Positions 46,252 to 56,027 of a stretch of DNA of 64,000 nucleotides are shown piece after piece. Location of the stretch: the NCBI RefSeq assembly GCF_016756615.1, contig NZ_AP023262.1:6821501-6885500 (forward strand), written 5' to 3'. Source of the DNA: Mesorhizobium sp. L-8-3. Lineage in GTDB: Bacteria > Pseudomonadota > Alphaproteobacteria > Rhizobiales > Rhizobiaceae. The notes beneath the pieces are model-generated. The model was not told the origin of the DNA. It did no database searches and saw only the letters and a list, made by a program, of their open reading frames with translations. The translations under genes were made by a program, and so were the position numbers. The first letter of the stretch is position 1, and each line of letters begins with the position of its first letter.

Positions 46252-47544
46252 ATGACATTACCCTACCAATCCCCCATCTCACCCGGCTACTCCTGGTACG
46301 AGGACACCGCCGGCCCGCGCCCGCAACATCCCCGGCTCGACGGTGACCGTACCGCCGATGTCGTGATCGTCGGCGGAGGCTTCACCGGTCTTTCGGCCGC
46401 AGCGCATCTCGCCAAGGCCGGCACCAACGTGGTGCTGATCGAGGCGCATCGTTTCGGCGACGGCGCCTCCGGCCGCAACGGCGGGCAGCTCGGCACCGGC
46501 CAGCGCGCCTGGGCCGAGGAGCTCGAGACCGAATACGGCTTCACCCGCGCCAAGGCACTGTTCGACATCGCGGAAGAGGCCAAGGCGCATCTGCTCGAAT
46601 TCTCGGCGGCCAACGGCATCGATATCGACTACATGCCCGGCCAGATGTCTCTGGCGCATAAGAAGCGCTATCTCGACGACTATCGCCGGCACGCCGAGAT
46701 CATGGCGACGCGTTTCTCCTATCCGCATATCAGCTACATGGATGCCGACGAAACCGCCCGGCGGCTGGGCTCGGCGCACTATTTCGGCGGCACCCGCGAT
46801 ACGGGCACCGGCCATATCCATCCGATGAAGCTCGTCATCGGCACGGCCCGGGTCGCGGCCGAAGCCGGTGCCGCGCTGTTCGAGCAGACGAAAGCGACCG
46901 GGATAACCGCCAATGGCGGCAAGGTGATCGTGACCACGCAGACGGGGACGATCACCGCCGCCAAAGGGCTGATCGCGGTCAATGCCTATGGCGGGCTGCT
47001 CGAGCCGGTGAGCGCGACGCATGTGATGCCGATCGGCTCCTTCATCGGCGCGACTGTGCCGCTCGCATCCGACAGCCCGGTGCTGCCCGGCGGCGAGGCC
47101 GTCGACGATTCCCGCTTCGTGGTGCGCTATTTCCGCAAGTCCAGGGATGGGCGGCTATTGTTCGGCGGACGCGAGATCTACACCGTCAACGACCCCAAGG
47201 ACATCCACATCCATATCCGCAAGCAGATCGCCGAGATCTATCCGGCGCTCAAGGACGTCGAGATCACCCATGGCTGGGGCGGCTTCGTCGGCATCACCGT
47301 GCCGCGCAAGCCGTTCGTGCGCGAGGTCATGCCGAACGTGATCTCGGCCGGCGGCTATTCCGGCCACGGCGTCATGCTGTCGAACTTCATGGGCAAGCTC
47401 TATGCCGAGACCGTGTCGGGCAATCGCGACCGGCTGAAGCTGTTCGAGGAACTGAAGATACCCGCTTTTCCCGGTGGGCGCCGCTTCCGCTCGCCGCTGC
47501 TGTTCCTCGCCCTCAACTGGTTCGCGCTGCGCGACAGGATCTGA
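46252..47544 (+). CDS. puuB: FAD-dependent gamma-glutamylputrescine oxidase
   Basis: This 430-aa DAO-family flavoprotein has the N-terminal dinucleotide motif VVIVGGGFTGLSAAAHLAKA, then GASGRNGGQLGTGQRAWAEE, and the C-terminal flavin contact GGYSGHGVMLSNFMGKL. PuuB oxidises gamma-glutamylputrescine to gamma-glutamyl-gamma-aminobutyraldehyde, releasing ammonia and peroxide. It follows the puuA-like gene, which supports this over a sarcosine or glycine oxidase. No Shine-Dalgarno is visible because the inverted heptamer array ends five bases before the ATG. No puuC or puuD is directly downstream. Confidence 0.9.
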   Translation: MTLPYQSPISPGYSWYEDTAGPRPQHPRLDGDRTADVVIVGGGFTGLSAAAHLAKAGTNVVLIEAHRFGDGASGRNGGQLGTGQRAWAEELETEYGFTRAKALFDIAEEAKAHLLEFSAANGIDIDYMPGQMSLAHKKRYLDDYRRHAEIMATRFSYPHISYMDADETARRLGSAHYFGGTRDTGTGHIHPMKLVIGTARVAAEAGAALFEQTKATGITANGGKVIVTTQTGTITAAKGLIAVNAYGGLLEPVSATHVMPIGSFIGATVPLASDSPVLPGGEAVDDSRFVVRYFRKSRDGRLLFGGREIYTVNDPKDIHIHIRKQIAEIYPALKDVEITHGWGGFVGITVPRKPFVREVMPNVISAGGYSGHGVMLSNFMGKLYAETVSGNRDRLKLFEELKIPAFPGGRRFRSPLLFLALNWFALRDRI

Positions 47545-47656
47545 TCGGCCGCAATCGCGTCCTGGGTATCGACACATCCAAGCTCGGTATGGATGCTGAC
47601 ACAAGCCTCAGTCGCCGGCGCGGCTCATCCAGCCCGCTTGCATGTCGCGCTACCGT

Positions 47657-47690
47657 ATCGGCCGAAATCCACACTCGATTTTCGGCCGAT
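47657..47690. other. 11-bp inverted repeat in the puuB-MFS gap
   Basis: ATCGGCCGAAA and TTTCGGCCGAT are perfect reverse complements across 12 nt. It may end puuB transcription or act as an operator for the MFS gene. A run of nine C (47750-47758) lies between it and the MFS start. The rest of the gap 47545-47875 holds nothing recognisable. Confidence 0.45.
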
Positions 47691-47875
47691 GCTGAGCTCG
47701 ACACAATCCGAATTATATCGAGCGCCAGATTATGTTGTGATGGTGATCGCCCCCCCCCGGCTCTTGACGACGCGGGAGCAGGATCGCTTTACATAATTGT
47801 TCGGCCCTAAGCGTAAGCCCATTTGTTTCGGGGTCAATTTACGGCCATGACCCTTCCCGACCGAGGCGATGGAAG

Positions 47876-49114
47876 ATGCGTGGCGCGACACTTTTCATCC
47901 TGGTCGGGGTCTTCTCGATCAATTTCATGGATCGTCAGATCCTCGCGATCCTGGCCGAGGCCATCAAGCAGGACCTGAGCCTGTCAGACACCGAAGTCGG
48001 ACTTCTCTATGGCTTTGCATTTGCAGCCGTCTTCGCGACCGCCGGAATCCCGATCGCGCGATACGCCGACCGGGCCGACCGGGCCCGTGTCATCAACTGG
48101 TCTCTGGTGGTCTTCAGCGTCATGAGCGCGGTCTGTGGGCTTGCGACGAGCTACTGGCAACTGATCGTGGCCAGGATTGGCGTGGCTGCTGGCGAGGCCG
48201 GTACCAGCCCGCCGTCACACTCGGTCATCGCCGATCTCTACCCGGTGCACAGACGCAGTACTGCCATGGCGGCATTCTCCCTCGGCCCTCACGTCGGCTT
48301 GCTGCTCGCATTTGTCGTCGGCGGATGGGCCGGGCAGCTCTGGGGATGGCGCACGGCGTTCCTGGTCGCTGGGCTAAGCGGGCTCGCATTTGCTTTGCCG
48401 TGTTTCATGTTCTTGCGAGACCCCGGACGCAATCGACCGACGGCACCGCCCCCGCAATTCCGGACCGCCTTATCTCATCTATTGGTGCGGCGTTCGGCGC
48501 GCCACCTGTTCGCTGGCGCAACCATCTTCACGGCAGTGGCATACGCGGTCGTGGGTTGGTTGCCGTCAATGCTGATGAGGGACGGGCTCGGCATTGGGTT
48601 CACGGGGAGCATTCTTGCCCTCCTGGTCGGCGTAGCGGGAGGGGCTGGAACCTTCCTCGGCGGAGTTTTCGCGGACCGGCTTGGCAGGCGCGATCCTGCC
48701 TGGCGATTGAGAGTGGTAGGGGTCGTTCTCCTCTTGATGGCGCCGGTATTCGCGGCGGGTTTTCTTGCGACCGGAACAGTGGCGACTCTTGCACTGCTGG
48801 CGCTGCCCTGCGCGCTTCTCGGCTTCTATCTCGGCCCGACCTTTGCGATGGTGCAGTCGCTGGCTGCTCAGGAGACGCGGGCGACCACAGCGGCGGCGCT
48901 CCTGTTCCTCGGCAACACCGTGGGCCTTGGCCTGGGACCTATCGCGATCGGCGCCCTCAGCGACGCGCTGGCACCGATCGCCGGGTCGGGGTCGCTCCGG
49001 CTGGCCTTGCTTGCGGTCGTGCCGCTCTGCTTGTGGGCGGCGTATCACTACAACGCTGCCGCCTCATATATCGGACTCGACATTGCTGCGGTCCCGGAGC
49101 GGGCCGTTCATTGA
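47876..49114 (+). CDS. MFS transporter, Spinster-like
   Basis: This 412-aa membrane protein has 12 hydrophobic segments. The MFS signature is seen between helices 2 and 3 (ARYADRADRARVINWSL), with FSINFMDRQILAILAEAIKQ at the N-terminus, typical of the Spinster/permease-of-unknown-substrate branch, and GEAGTSPPSHSVIADLYPVH. It probably exports or imports a lipid-like or organic acid substrate. ATGGAAG lies just upstream of the start. It is convergent with the arylsulfatase operon, so a functional link is not implied. Confidence 0.88.
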   Translation: MRGATLFILVGVFSINFMDRQILAILAEAIKQDLSLSDTEVGLLYGFAFAAVFATAGIPIARYADRADRARVINWSLVVFSVMSAVCGLATSYWQLIVARIGVAAGEAGTSPPSHSVIADLYPVHRRSTAMAAFSLGPHVGLLLAFVVGGWAGQLWGWRTAFLVAGLSGLAFALPCFMFLRDPGRNRPTAPPPQFRTALSHLLVRRSARHLFAGATIFTAVAYAVVGWLPSMLMRDGLGIGFTGSILALLVGVAGGAGTFLGGVFADRLGRRDPAWRLRVVGVVLLLMAPVFAAGFLATGTVATLALLALPCALLGFYLGPTFAMVQSLAAQETRATTAAALLFLGNTVGLGLGPIAIGALSDALAPIAGSGSLRLALLAVVPLCLWAAYHYNAAASYIGLDIAAVPERAVH

Positions 49115-49261
49115 CGTCAATGAACGGCGAGATAGTCGCGACGTATCGTCAACTCGCAAACGCCCCGCGTCGTCCTCGCGGCCCATAACCGGGACGACGG
49201 TGCGGCTGCCGATCATTGCGCGTCTCCCTTTCTCCAGCATATGAGCTGACTGTGGATGGAC

Positions 49262-51658
49262 CTACTTCCAAACGTCGATTGCCAGTCCGGCCCGCCCGAT
49301 CTGCTCCTCATCTTCGACGGTGAGCTCGGTGTCGGAGAGCCGGATGAGGACACGGTTCAGTGTGCCGGTGAAGCTGAAGGGCACCTTGTAGTCCTCGCTG
49401 ACGGGCGTGCCGGTGTCCTCGCCGACATCGAACGTCTCGTCCAGCGAGACGCGGAAGGGATACGTGGAATCCACGCGGCCTTCAGCGACCTTATTGTCGT
49501 CTACGTTCAGCGTGACCGCACCGCCTGTGCCAAGGGCGCCGCCGTCGTACTTGAAGTCCACCAGGATAAAGTGTTTGCCGGGAAGCAGCTTCTCTGTGCC
49601 GGCGAAGGTGAATCGTCGGACACCCACGAGGTTATAGTGGAACACCGGCCTGCCATCGAGCAGGTAGAGGCCCCATCCATTGAAACGTCCGCCTTGCGTT
49701 GCGATCAAGCCATTCGCACCGCCTGCAGGAATCTCCACGTCGGCGCCGATCTTGAACGACTTGTTCTTCAGGTCCGGCGCCGTGCCTTCAGGGATACGCA
49801 CCTGGCCGGGGAAGTAGGTGAACACGCTGCGGCCGCGCGTGAGGCTGGGGCGGATGCTCACGTCGAAGCGTTCGACCGAACTGTTGTCGAGGGGGAGCAC
49901 GTTGTACTTGGCGGCCTCGATCCAGAACAGGTCCTGCATCGCGCGCAGCTTCGCTGGCTCCTTCTCTGCGAGATTCACAGCCTGGCTGAAGTCTTCGGCG
50001 ACGTTGTAGAGTTCCCACTCGTAGTCAAGCACGTCCGGCTTGCCGCCTACAACAATCCAGGGCGCGACTGGGGGCGTGGTGGCGGCGACCCAGCCGTCGT
50101 TATAGATGGCGCGGTTCCCCAATTCCTCGAAATACTGGGTGCGGTGCCGCGATGGCGCGTTGGCGTCGTCGAACGTGTATGCCATGCTCACACCCTCGAT
50201 CGGCGTCTGCGCCACGCCGTTGAGTTCCGCGGGCGTCTCCACACCCACCGCCTCAAGGACGGTCGGAGCGATGTCGATGACGTGGTGAAACTGTGTGCGG
50301 ATACCGCCCTGGTCCTTGATCCGCGCCGGCCACGAGATAACGAGGCCATTGCGCGTGCCGCCGAAGTGAGAGGCGATCTGCTTTGTCCATTGGAATGGCG
50401 TGTTCGTGGCGTGTGCCCAGCCGACGGGGAAATGGTTGTAGGTCAAGGGACCACCGAGCTCGTCCATGCGCCGCAGGATCTCGCTGAAGTCCTCCGGAAT
50501 GTTGTTGGCGATGGTCATTTCGTTCAGCAGGCCCTGCGGCGTGCCCTCGGCGCTGGCGCCGTTGTCGCCCTGAATGTAAATAACGAGCGTGTTGTCCAGT
50601 TCGCCCATCTCCTCGATCGCATCGATGATGCGGCCGATCTGGTGGTCGGCGTGGGACAGCGCCCCCGCGAAGACCTCCATCATGCGGGCGGAGACCTTCT
50701 TGCGATCCGCATCGAGAGAGTCCCACGCCTGGATTTCTGTGGGACGCGGCGTCAATTCCGTGTCGGCAGGAATGATTCCCATCCTCTTCTGCCGCGCGAA
50801 CGTCTCCTCCCGCATCTTGTCCCAGCCCTGGTCGAATTGGCCCTCGAACCTGGCGATCCATTCCCTGGGCGCGTGGTGCGGCGCGTGGGCTGTGCCGGGC
50901 GCGTAGTAAGCCAGCCAGGGCTTGTCGGGCGCCATCGCGTTCAACAGGCGGATGCGCGCAATGGCCTTGTCGGCCATGTCCTCGTCGAAGATGTAGTCCG
51001 GATCGCCGTGCGGCGGCTCAATCGGCTCGGTACCCTCGAAGAGCGCCGGCGCCCACTGGTTCACATCGGCGCCGATGAAGCCGTAGAAGTACTCGAAGCC
51101 GAGCCCGGTAGGCCAGAGGTCGAAAGGTCCGGCCTGGCTCGACTGCCAGTCGGGAACATTGTGGTTCTTGCCGTACCAGGCGGTGTTGTAACCGTTCTGC
51201 CGGAGCACTTCGGCGAAGGTACCGGCGCTTTTCGGCATCAGCGTGTTGTAGCCGGGATAGCCGGTGCCCAGTTCCATGACGACACCAGACGCGACCGCGT
51301 GGTGGTTGCGCCCGGTGAGAAGAGCCGCGCGCGTCGGTGAGCACAGCGCCGTGGTGTGGAACTGCGTGTAGCGCAGCCCAGCCTGCGCCAGCCGGTCCAT
51401 GGTCGGCGTGGGAACCGGTCCGCCAAAGGTCGTGGACGCGGCAAAGCCGACGTCGTCGGTCATGATGAGCAGGATGTTCGGCGCACCGTCGGGCGCTTCC
51501 ACTCCCTTTGGAAAATCCGGCGCGGAATCCTTCGCCGTGAGGCCGATATGGCCCTCGAAGGTCTGTGCCGGCCGGGGTAGAATCTCCTGAGCTGTCGCCC
51601 AGTTCGGCACCATCATGAGTGCAAGCAGCGCAAGATTGCCCAGGCCCGAACGCATCAT
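49262..51658 (-). CDS. Arylsulfatase, secreted, large (copy 1)
   Basis: This 798-aa type I sulfatase has a signal peptide (NLALLALMMVPNWATAQ). The metal site is seen in ILLIMTDDVGFAASTTFGG, and the maturation motif CSPTRAALLTGR contains the cysteine converted to formylglycine. GDNGASAEGTPQG, HFGGTRNGLVISWPARIKDQ and the metal/substrate histidines in HAPHHAPREW follow. The sulfatase domain covers roughly residues 55-560, and a 200-residue beta-rich C-terminal domain follows, giving a length typical of this large subfamily. It lies 146 nt after copy 2. No formylglycine-generating enzyme gene is in the window. Confidence 0.93.
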   Translation of the reverse strand: MMRSGLGNLALLALMMVPNWATAQEILPRPAQTFEGHIGLTAKDSAPDFPKGVEAPDGAPNILLIMTDDVGFAASTTFGGPVPTPTMDRLAQAGLRYTQFHTTALCSPTRAALLTGRNHHAVASGVVMELGTGYPGYNTLMPKSAGTFAEVLRQNGYNTAWYGKNHNVPDWQSSQAGPFDLWPTGLGFEYFYGFIGADVNQWAPALFEGTEPIEPPHGDPDYIFDEDMADKAIARIRLLNAMAPDKPWLAYYAPGTAHAPHHAPREWIARFEGQFDQGWDKMREETFARQKRMGIIPADTELTPRPTEIQAWDSLDADRKKVSARMMEVFAGALSHADHQIGRIIDAIEEMGELDNTLVIYIQGDNGASAEGTPQGLLNEMTIANNIPEDFSEILRRMDELGGPLTYNHFPVGWAHATNTPFQWTKQIASHFGGTRNGLVISWPARIKDQGGIRTQFHHVIDIAPTVLEAVGVETPAELNGVAQTPIEGVSMAYTFDDANAPSRHRTQYFEELGNRAIYNDGWVAATTPPVAPWIVVGGKPDVLDYEWELYNVAEDFSQAVNLAEKEPAKLRAMQDLFWIEAAKYNVLPLDNSSVERFDVSIRPSLTRGRSVFTYFPGQVRIPEGTAPDLKNKSFKIGADVEIPAGGANGLIATQGGRFNGWGLYLLDGRPVFHYNLVGVRRFTFAGTEKLLPGKHFILVDFKYDGGALGTGGAVTLNVDDNKVAEGRVDSTYPFRVSLDETFDVGEDTGTPVSEDYKVPFSFTGTLNRVLIRLSDTELTVEDEEQIGRAGLAIDVWK

Positions 51659-51804
51659 CGTCAAGTCTCCTGCAAAAGGTAATCCGGAGGACGTCAATTC
51701 TGGGTAGCGAAGATAGGGTGAACCGCCCCGACTTTGCTGAAGCGGTTCACGGCGCCTATTGCTCGGCGTGGTGCGCCTGGTAGATCATCCACCCTCCGCA
51801 GTGC

Positions 51805-54243
51805 TTACTCCTCCGATGGCCCGAGCTTCACCGTCAGCTTGTCGATCGTGCCGGTGAAGGGGAACGGCACCTGGTAGTCCGCGTCGTCAACCGAGGTGCC
51901 GGTGTCGATGCCGACGTTGAACGTCTCGTCCCACGCAAGGGTGATCGGCAGGCTTTTCGGCATGGGATGACTGTCGACCACCGTACCGTTCACCTTCAGA
52001 GTGCCGGTGCCGCCCTTGCCCAGGCCCGGGCCGTCATATTTCCAGTCGAACTCCACGGTGTGCTTGCCTGGCGCGAGCGCTTCCTTGCCCTGCCACTTGA
52101 CGCGTTCCAGGTCGACGAGGTCCCAGGTGAACACCGGCACGCCCTTGAGCAGATAGAAGCCGTAACCGGCGAAGCGCCCGCCATCGGTCATAAGCATGCC
52201 CTCGGCGCCGCCCTCGGGAACCTCGATCTCGGCGGTGATGGTGTAGGACCGGTTGAGCAGGCTCGGCGCAGTCCCGGTGTCAGGGAACGGCACGTTCATG
52301 ATCGTGCCGGAGTAGGTGAACTCGGTCCGGCCGGGCGAGTAGCTCGGCTTCTTTGAGATGAACCTTTGAAGGCGGGTGTCGTCGAGCGGGAAGACCCCGT
52401 ACTTCGTAGCCTCCATGGTGAAGAGTTGTTGCATGTCGCGCAGCTTGTCGGGCTCCGCGGCGGCTACGTCGTGGGCCTGCGTCCAGTCCTTGTTGGTATC
52501 GTAGAGCTCCCACTTGAAGCCGTTCATGACATCCGCCGGCGGCTGCTCGAGCGTCAGTATCCAGGGCGCCCCCACCGGCGGTGCCGAGGCGATCCAGCCA
52601 TCGTTATAGATGGCGCGGGAGCCGAACATCTCGAAGTACTGCGTCATCCGGCGATCCGCCGCGTTGGCGTCGTCGAAGGTGTAAGCCATGCTCACGCCTT
52701 CGATCGGCCGTTGTGCGACGCCGTTGATCGAAACCGGCTCGGGCAGGCCCGCCGCTTCCAGGATGGTCGGCACGACATCGATCACATGATGGAACTGATG
52801 GCGGATGCCGCCGGCGTCCTTGATGCGCGCCGGCCATGAGATAGCCATGCCGTTCCGCGTGCCGCCGAAGTGCGAGGCAACCTCCTTGGTCCACTGATAG
52901 GGCGTGGCCCAGGCCCATGCCCAGCCGACTGCGAAATGCGGATAGGTCTGGTCCGTGCCCCACTCGTCATAGAACTGCATGTTCTGCTCGACGGTCGGGT
53001 TCACGGCGTTCGCCACTGCGTATTCATTGAAGAGGCCGTTGAGCGTGCCCTCCGGGCTCGCACCGTTGTCGCCGCTGATGTAGATGATCAGAGTGTTGTC
53101 GAGCTTGCCGATGTCGTCGACCGCCTGGATCACACGGCCGATTTCGTGGTCGGTGTAGGCCAGATACGCCGCGTAGACGTCGGCCTGCCGAATGAAGAGT
53201 CTCTTTTCCTCAGCCGACAGGGAACCCCATTCCGGGATAGTATCCGGCCAGGCGGTGAGTTCGGCGTTCTCGGGAATCACGCCAAGCTTCTTCTGGTTGG
53301 CGAAAATCGTGTCGCGAAGCTTGTTCCAGCCGTCGTCGAACAGGTGCATTGCGCCGATCTTGTCCACCCATTCCTTGGTCGGGTGGTGCGGCGCGTGGGT
53401 GCCACCCGGTGCGTAGTAGATCATGAAAGGCCGGTCAGGCTGGACGTCGTTCAGCATCTTGATGCGCGTGATCGCCTCGTCGGCCATGGCGGTCGTCAGG
53501 TTCCAGCCGGCATTGCCGAGATAGGGTTGGATCGGCGTGGTGTTGCGGAAGAGGTTGTTCGGCTGCCATTGGCTCGCATCGTCGCCTAGGAAGCCGTAGA
53601 AGTAATCAAATCCCTTGACGGCTCCTGTCGGCCAGTTGTGGAAGGGGCCGGCTTGGCTACCCTCCCATTGCGGCGTGTTGTGATCCTTGCCGTACCACGA
53701 CGTGTCGTAGCCGTTCAGCTTCAGGATCTCGCCGATGGCGACGGCATCGCGCGGTATGACGCTGTTATAGCCGGGATAGCCGGTCGCCTGGTCGACGACG
53801 ACGCCGGTGGCAACCGAGTGATGATTGCGGCCGGTGAGCAGCGCCGCCCGCGTCGGCGAGCACAGCGCCGTGGTGTGCATCCGCGTGTAGCGGAGGCCTT
53901 CTGCGGCGATGCGGTCAAGCGCCGGCGTCGGGATCACGCCGCCGAAGGTCGACGGCGCCGAGAAACCGACATCGTCCGTCATGATCAGGAGGATGTTGGG
54001 TGCCCCTTTGGGCGGCACCACCAGCCCCGGCCAATACGGCTTTGACTGGTTGGCATTGGTCTGAATGTCCCCCATGAACGGCGGCGGCGGATTCGGCAGG
54101 TACCGTCCGTCAATGGTCGTGGTCGCGCCAGGCGCGCCGGGCGGAAACGTCGTCTCCTGCGCTGCCGCGCCGTTGAGGCCGATCGCAGTGGCAACGGCGA
54201 ACACCGAAGCCAATGCCGGCATTTTCAAGCTGGAGTGCCACAT
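51805..54243 (-). CDS. Arylsulfatase, secreted, large (copy 2)
   Basis: This 812-aa type I sulfatase has a signal peptide (ALASVFAVATAIGLNGAAAQ). It shows ILLIMTDDVGFSAPSTFGGV, the formylglycine motif CSPTRAALLTGR, HHSVATGVVVDQATG, THAPHHPTKEW, ISGDNGASPEGTLNG, and a beta-rich C-terminal domain like copy 1. It cleaves sulfate esters outside the cytoplasm, supplying sulfate or carbon from sulfated organics. The start overlaps the end of the upstream exported-protein gene by 19 nt, suggesting translational coupling. It is clearly homologous to copy 1 but diverged, so the duplication is old or the copies have different substrates. Confidence 0.93.
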   Translation of the reverse strand: MWHSSLKMPALASVFAVATAIGLNGAAAQETTFPPGAPGATTTIDGRYLPNPPPPFMGDIQTNANQSKPYWPGLVVPPKGAPNILLIMTDDVGFSAPSTFGGVIPTPALDRIAAEGLRYTRMHTTALCSPTRAALLTGRNHHSVATGVVVDQATGYPGYNSVIPRDAVAIGEILKLNGYDTSWYGKDHNTPQWEGSQAGPFHNWPTGAVKGFDYFYGFLGDDASQWQPNNLFRNTTPIQPYLGNAGWNLTTAMADEAITRIKMLNDVQPDRPFMIYYAPGGTHAPHHPTKEWVDKIGAMHLFDDGWNKLRDTIFANQKKLGVIPENAELTAWPDTIPEWGSLSAEEKRLFIRQADVYAAYLAYTDHEIGRVIQAVDDIGKLDNTLIIYISGDNGASPEGTLNGLFNEYAVANAVNPTVEQNMQFYDEWGTDQTYPHFAVGWAWAWATPYQWTKEVASHFGGTRNGMAISWPARIKDAGGIRHQFHHVIDVVPTILEAAGLPEPVSINGVAQRPIEGVSMAYTFDDANAADRRMTQYFEMFGSRAIYNDGWIASAPPVGAPWILTLEQPPADVMNGFKWELYDTNKDWTQAHDVAAAEPDKLRDMQQLFTMEATKYGVFPLDDTRLQRFISKKPSYSPGRTEFTYSGTIMNVPFPDTGTAPSLLNRSYTITAEIEVPEGGAEGMLMTDGGRFAGYGFYLLKGVPVFTWDLVDLERVKWQGKEALAPGKHTVEFDWKYDGPGLGKGGTGTLKVNGTVVDSHPMPKSLPITLAWDETFNVGIDTGTSVDDADYQVPFPFTGTIDKLTVKLGPSEE

Positions 54244-54881
54244 TGAAGTACCTCCTCAAACAGAAACAAGTCAGTAGCAGGGTGGATAGGGGTAGTAGCC
54301 GCGCCGGCCGCTGCGGCCCTGGCCCCATACCAGGCACCCCGATAGGCGGTCCGCCGGGCAACGCCGGCATAGGAAAGCGGCGTCAACGGCCGGCCGATGA
54401 TGTCGATGAAGATGGCCGCAGGGCCGTCGCCGGAGAAGCTTCCGTCCAGCACTTCGACATTGAACGTCACCGTGTCGCCGTCGAGCTTCGGCTCCGTGAG
54501 GACGACGACGGCGTCGGTGACCCCCGTCGCATCGCTGTTGAGGACCGATACGGTGGCGTTGGGCGGGTCCCTGCCAAAGCTGTCGTTACCGTCGTCCCAC
54601 TCATCGAGGAGATGCGTGGTGAGCGCATGTCCCGCGGCCCTGACCGGCCGGTCCGCGAAGATAATCGCGTTGGGCGCAACGCCGGTCAGCGTCAGCGTGC
54701 TGCCGTCAAGAGTGGCACCCCGCGAATTGAGCACGATCAGCGACGGCACCATCTCGGTCTTGGCGACGCCGATGGTCTTCGTGGCGGGCGCGCTGATCGC
54801 GTCCTGGGCGACCGACGGCCCGGCCGAAACAAGGAGGATGAACGCCGCGATACCCGCGATGGCAATGTTCTGGACCTTCAT
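54225..54881 (-). CDS. Conserved exported protein of the sulfatase operon
   Basis: This 218-aa protein has a signal peptide (NIAIAGIAAFILLVSAGPSVAQ) and a beta-rich body with VPSLIVLNSRGATLDGSTLT, IIFADRPVRAAGH, FGRDPPNATVSVLN, and KLDGDTVTFNVEVLDGSFSG. I recall similar exported proteins in Proteobacteria but cannot name a family. The C-terminal 45 residues are alanine-rich and look unconserved. It overlaps the arylsulfatase copy 2 start by 19 nt and is the first gene of the operon, divergent from an AraC regulator. A role in binding the sulfated substrate or aiding the sulfatases is inference. Confidence 0.8.
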   Translation of the reverse strand: MKVQNIAIAGIAAFILLVSAGPSVAQDAISAPATKTIGVAKTEMVPSLIVLNSRGATLDGSTLTLTGVAPNAIIFADRPVRAAGHALTTHLLDEWDDGNDSFGRDPPNATVSVLNSDATGVTDAVVVLTEPKLDGDTVTFNVEVLDGSFSGDGPAAIFIDIIGRPLTPLSYAGVARRTAYRGAWYGARAAAAGAATTPIHPATDLFLFEEVLQCGTPA

Positions 54882-54950
54882 GACGGCCTCCCTGGGGACC
54901 GGCTTGGTTACGGCTGTCACGAATTGCCGGTCACTTGGACCCGGCAGAGA

Positions 54951-56027
54951 ATGCCCGAGACTCGCGTGCCAGTCTTGACAATGCGTGCCAAAGTAGAGGA
55001 CGGTCCAGCGTCTTCAACGGGGCGGGCCCCGATGTATGGAGTGGCGCTCGATCGCACGACGACTTTCCGGGTAGGCTCGTCTTTCGCGTTGCCCGAGGTC
55101 ATCCGCTCACTCGGTCGCTCGCCCGACGCCGTCTTCGCCGACGCCGGCGTCGACCCGGAACTCTATCGCGATCCCGAAAACCGGATCACGGCGCAGGATC
55201 TCGGAAGACTGTTTGACTGCGCCGCGCAAGTCACCGCCCGGCCGGATATCGCATTGCTGGTCGTGAGCGGCTTTCAGCCCCTGGGGCTCGGGCTGGTGGG
55301 TCTGCTTGCGGCGGAGGGACCCGACGTCAATACGGCCCTTCGGAATCTTGTCCGCCTCCTGCGGTACAACACACTGGCAGGCTATCCTGCGCTTTCAAAC
55401 GCAGGGGCCATCGCGATGCTCAAGTTCGACATGAGATATGCGGACTTCCCCGGGGCCGGATTCATCCTGGAAGGCGCGACCGGCATCATCTTTCGCTTCC
55501 TGCAATGGCTATGCGGACGCCAGTGGAAACCCGAGGCGGTTCACCTCACCCGGCGCGCGCCGTCGGAACCTCGGATATTCCAGGATTTCTTCGGCGCCCC
55601 GGTCCGCTTCTCCGCCACTGAGGACGGAGTGCTTTTCTCCTCGACATGGTTGAGCCACAAGGTTGCTCGCGAGGAAAACCGCCTTCGGTTGAGAAAACTC
55701 GAGATCGCGACCGCCCCGTTCTCCGAGATGGTGCGGCGCCAGGTGGCTATAAACCTGGGGTTCGAGCCGCTGACCGGAGAGTGTCTGGCCTCTCAACTCG
55801 GCCTTTCCCGCCGGCAGCTTTTCAGGCATTTGAAGGCCGAAGGCACAACGTGCCAGAAGCTTGTCGACGACGTGAAATTCGCCCGCGCGCGCTATCTCCT
55901 CGCTGCCGGAGACGCGCCAATTGCCGACATTGCCTTTGCTATCGGCTACCCGGACCAGAGTTCCTTCACGCGTGCCTTTACCCGATGGGCCGGCAGGCCG
56001 CCCGGCGACTGGCGTCAGCACCACTGA
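54951..56027 (+). CDS. AraC-family regulator
   Basis: This 358-aa regulator has an N-terminal arabinose-binding-like domain of the OruR/ArgR-type AraC group (GSSFALPEVIRSLGRSPDAV, then LGLVGLLAAEGPDVNTALRN) and a C-terminal double helix-turn-helix (ASQLGLSRRQLFRHLKAEGT and IADIAFAIGYPDQSSFTRAF). It is divergent from the exported protein and sulfatase operon, its likely target. ATG 54951 is used; later ATGs at 54981 and 55032 would also leave the domain intact. Confidence 0.88.
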   Translation: MPETRVPVLTMRAKVEDGPASSTGRAPMYGVALDRTTTFRVGSSFALPEVIRSLGRSPDAVFADAGVDPELYRDPENRITAQDLGRLFDCAAQVTARPDIALLVVSGFQPLGLGLVGLLAAEGPDVNTALRNLVRLLRYNTLAGYPALSNAGAIAMLKFDMRYADFPGAGFILEGATGIIFRFLQWLCGRQWKPEAVHLTRRAPSEPRIFQDFFGAPVRFSATEDGVLFSSTWLSHKVAREENRLRLRKLEIATAPFSEMVRRQVAINLGFEPLTGECLASQLGLSRRQLFRHLKAEGTTCQKLVDDVKFARARYLLAAGDAPIADIAFAIGYPDQSSFTRAFTRWAGRPPGDWRQHH

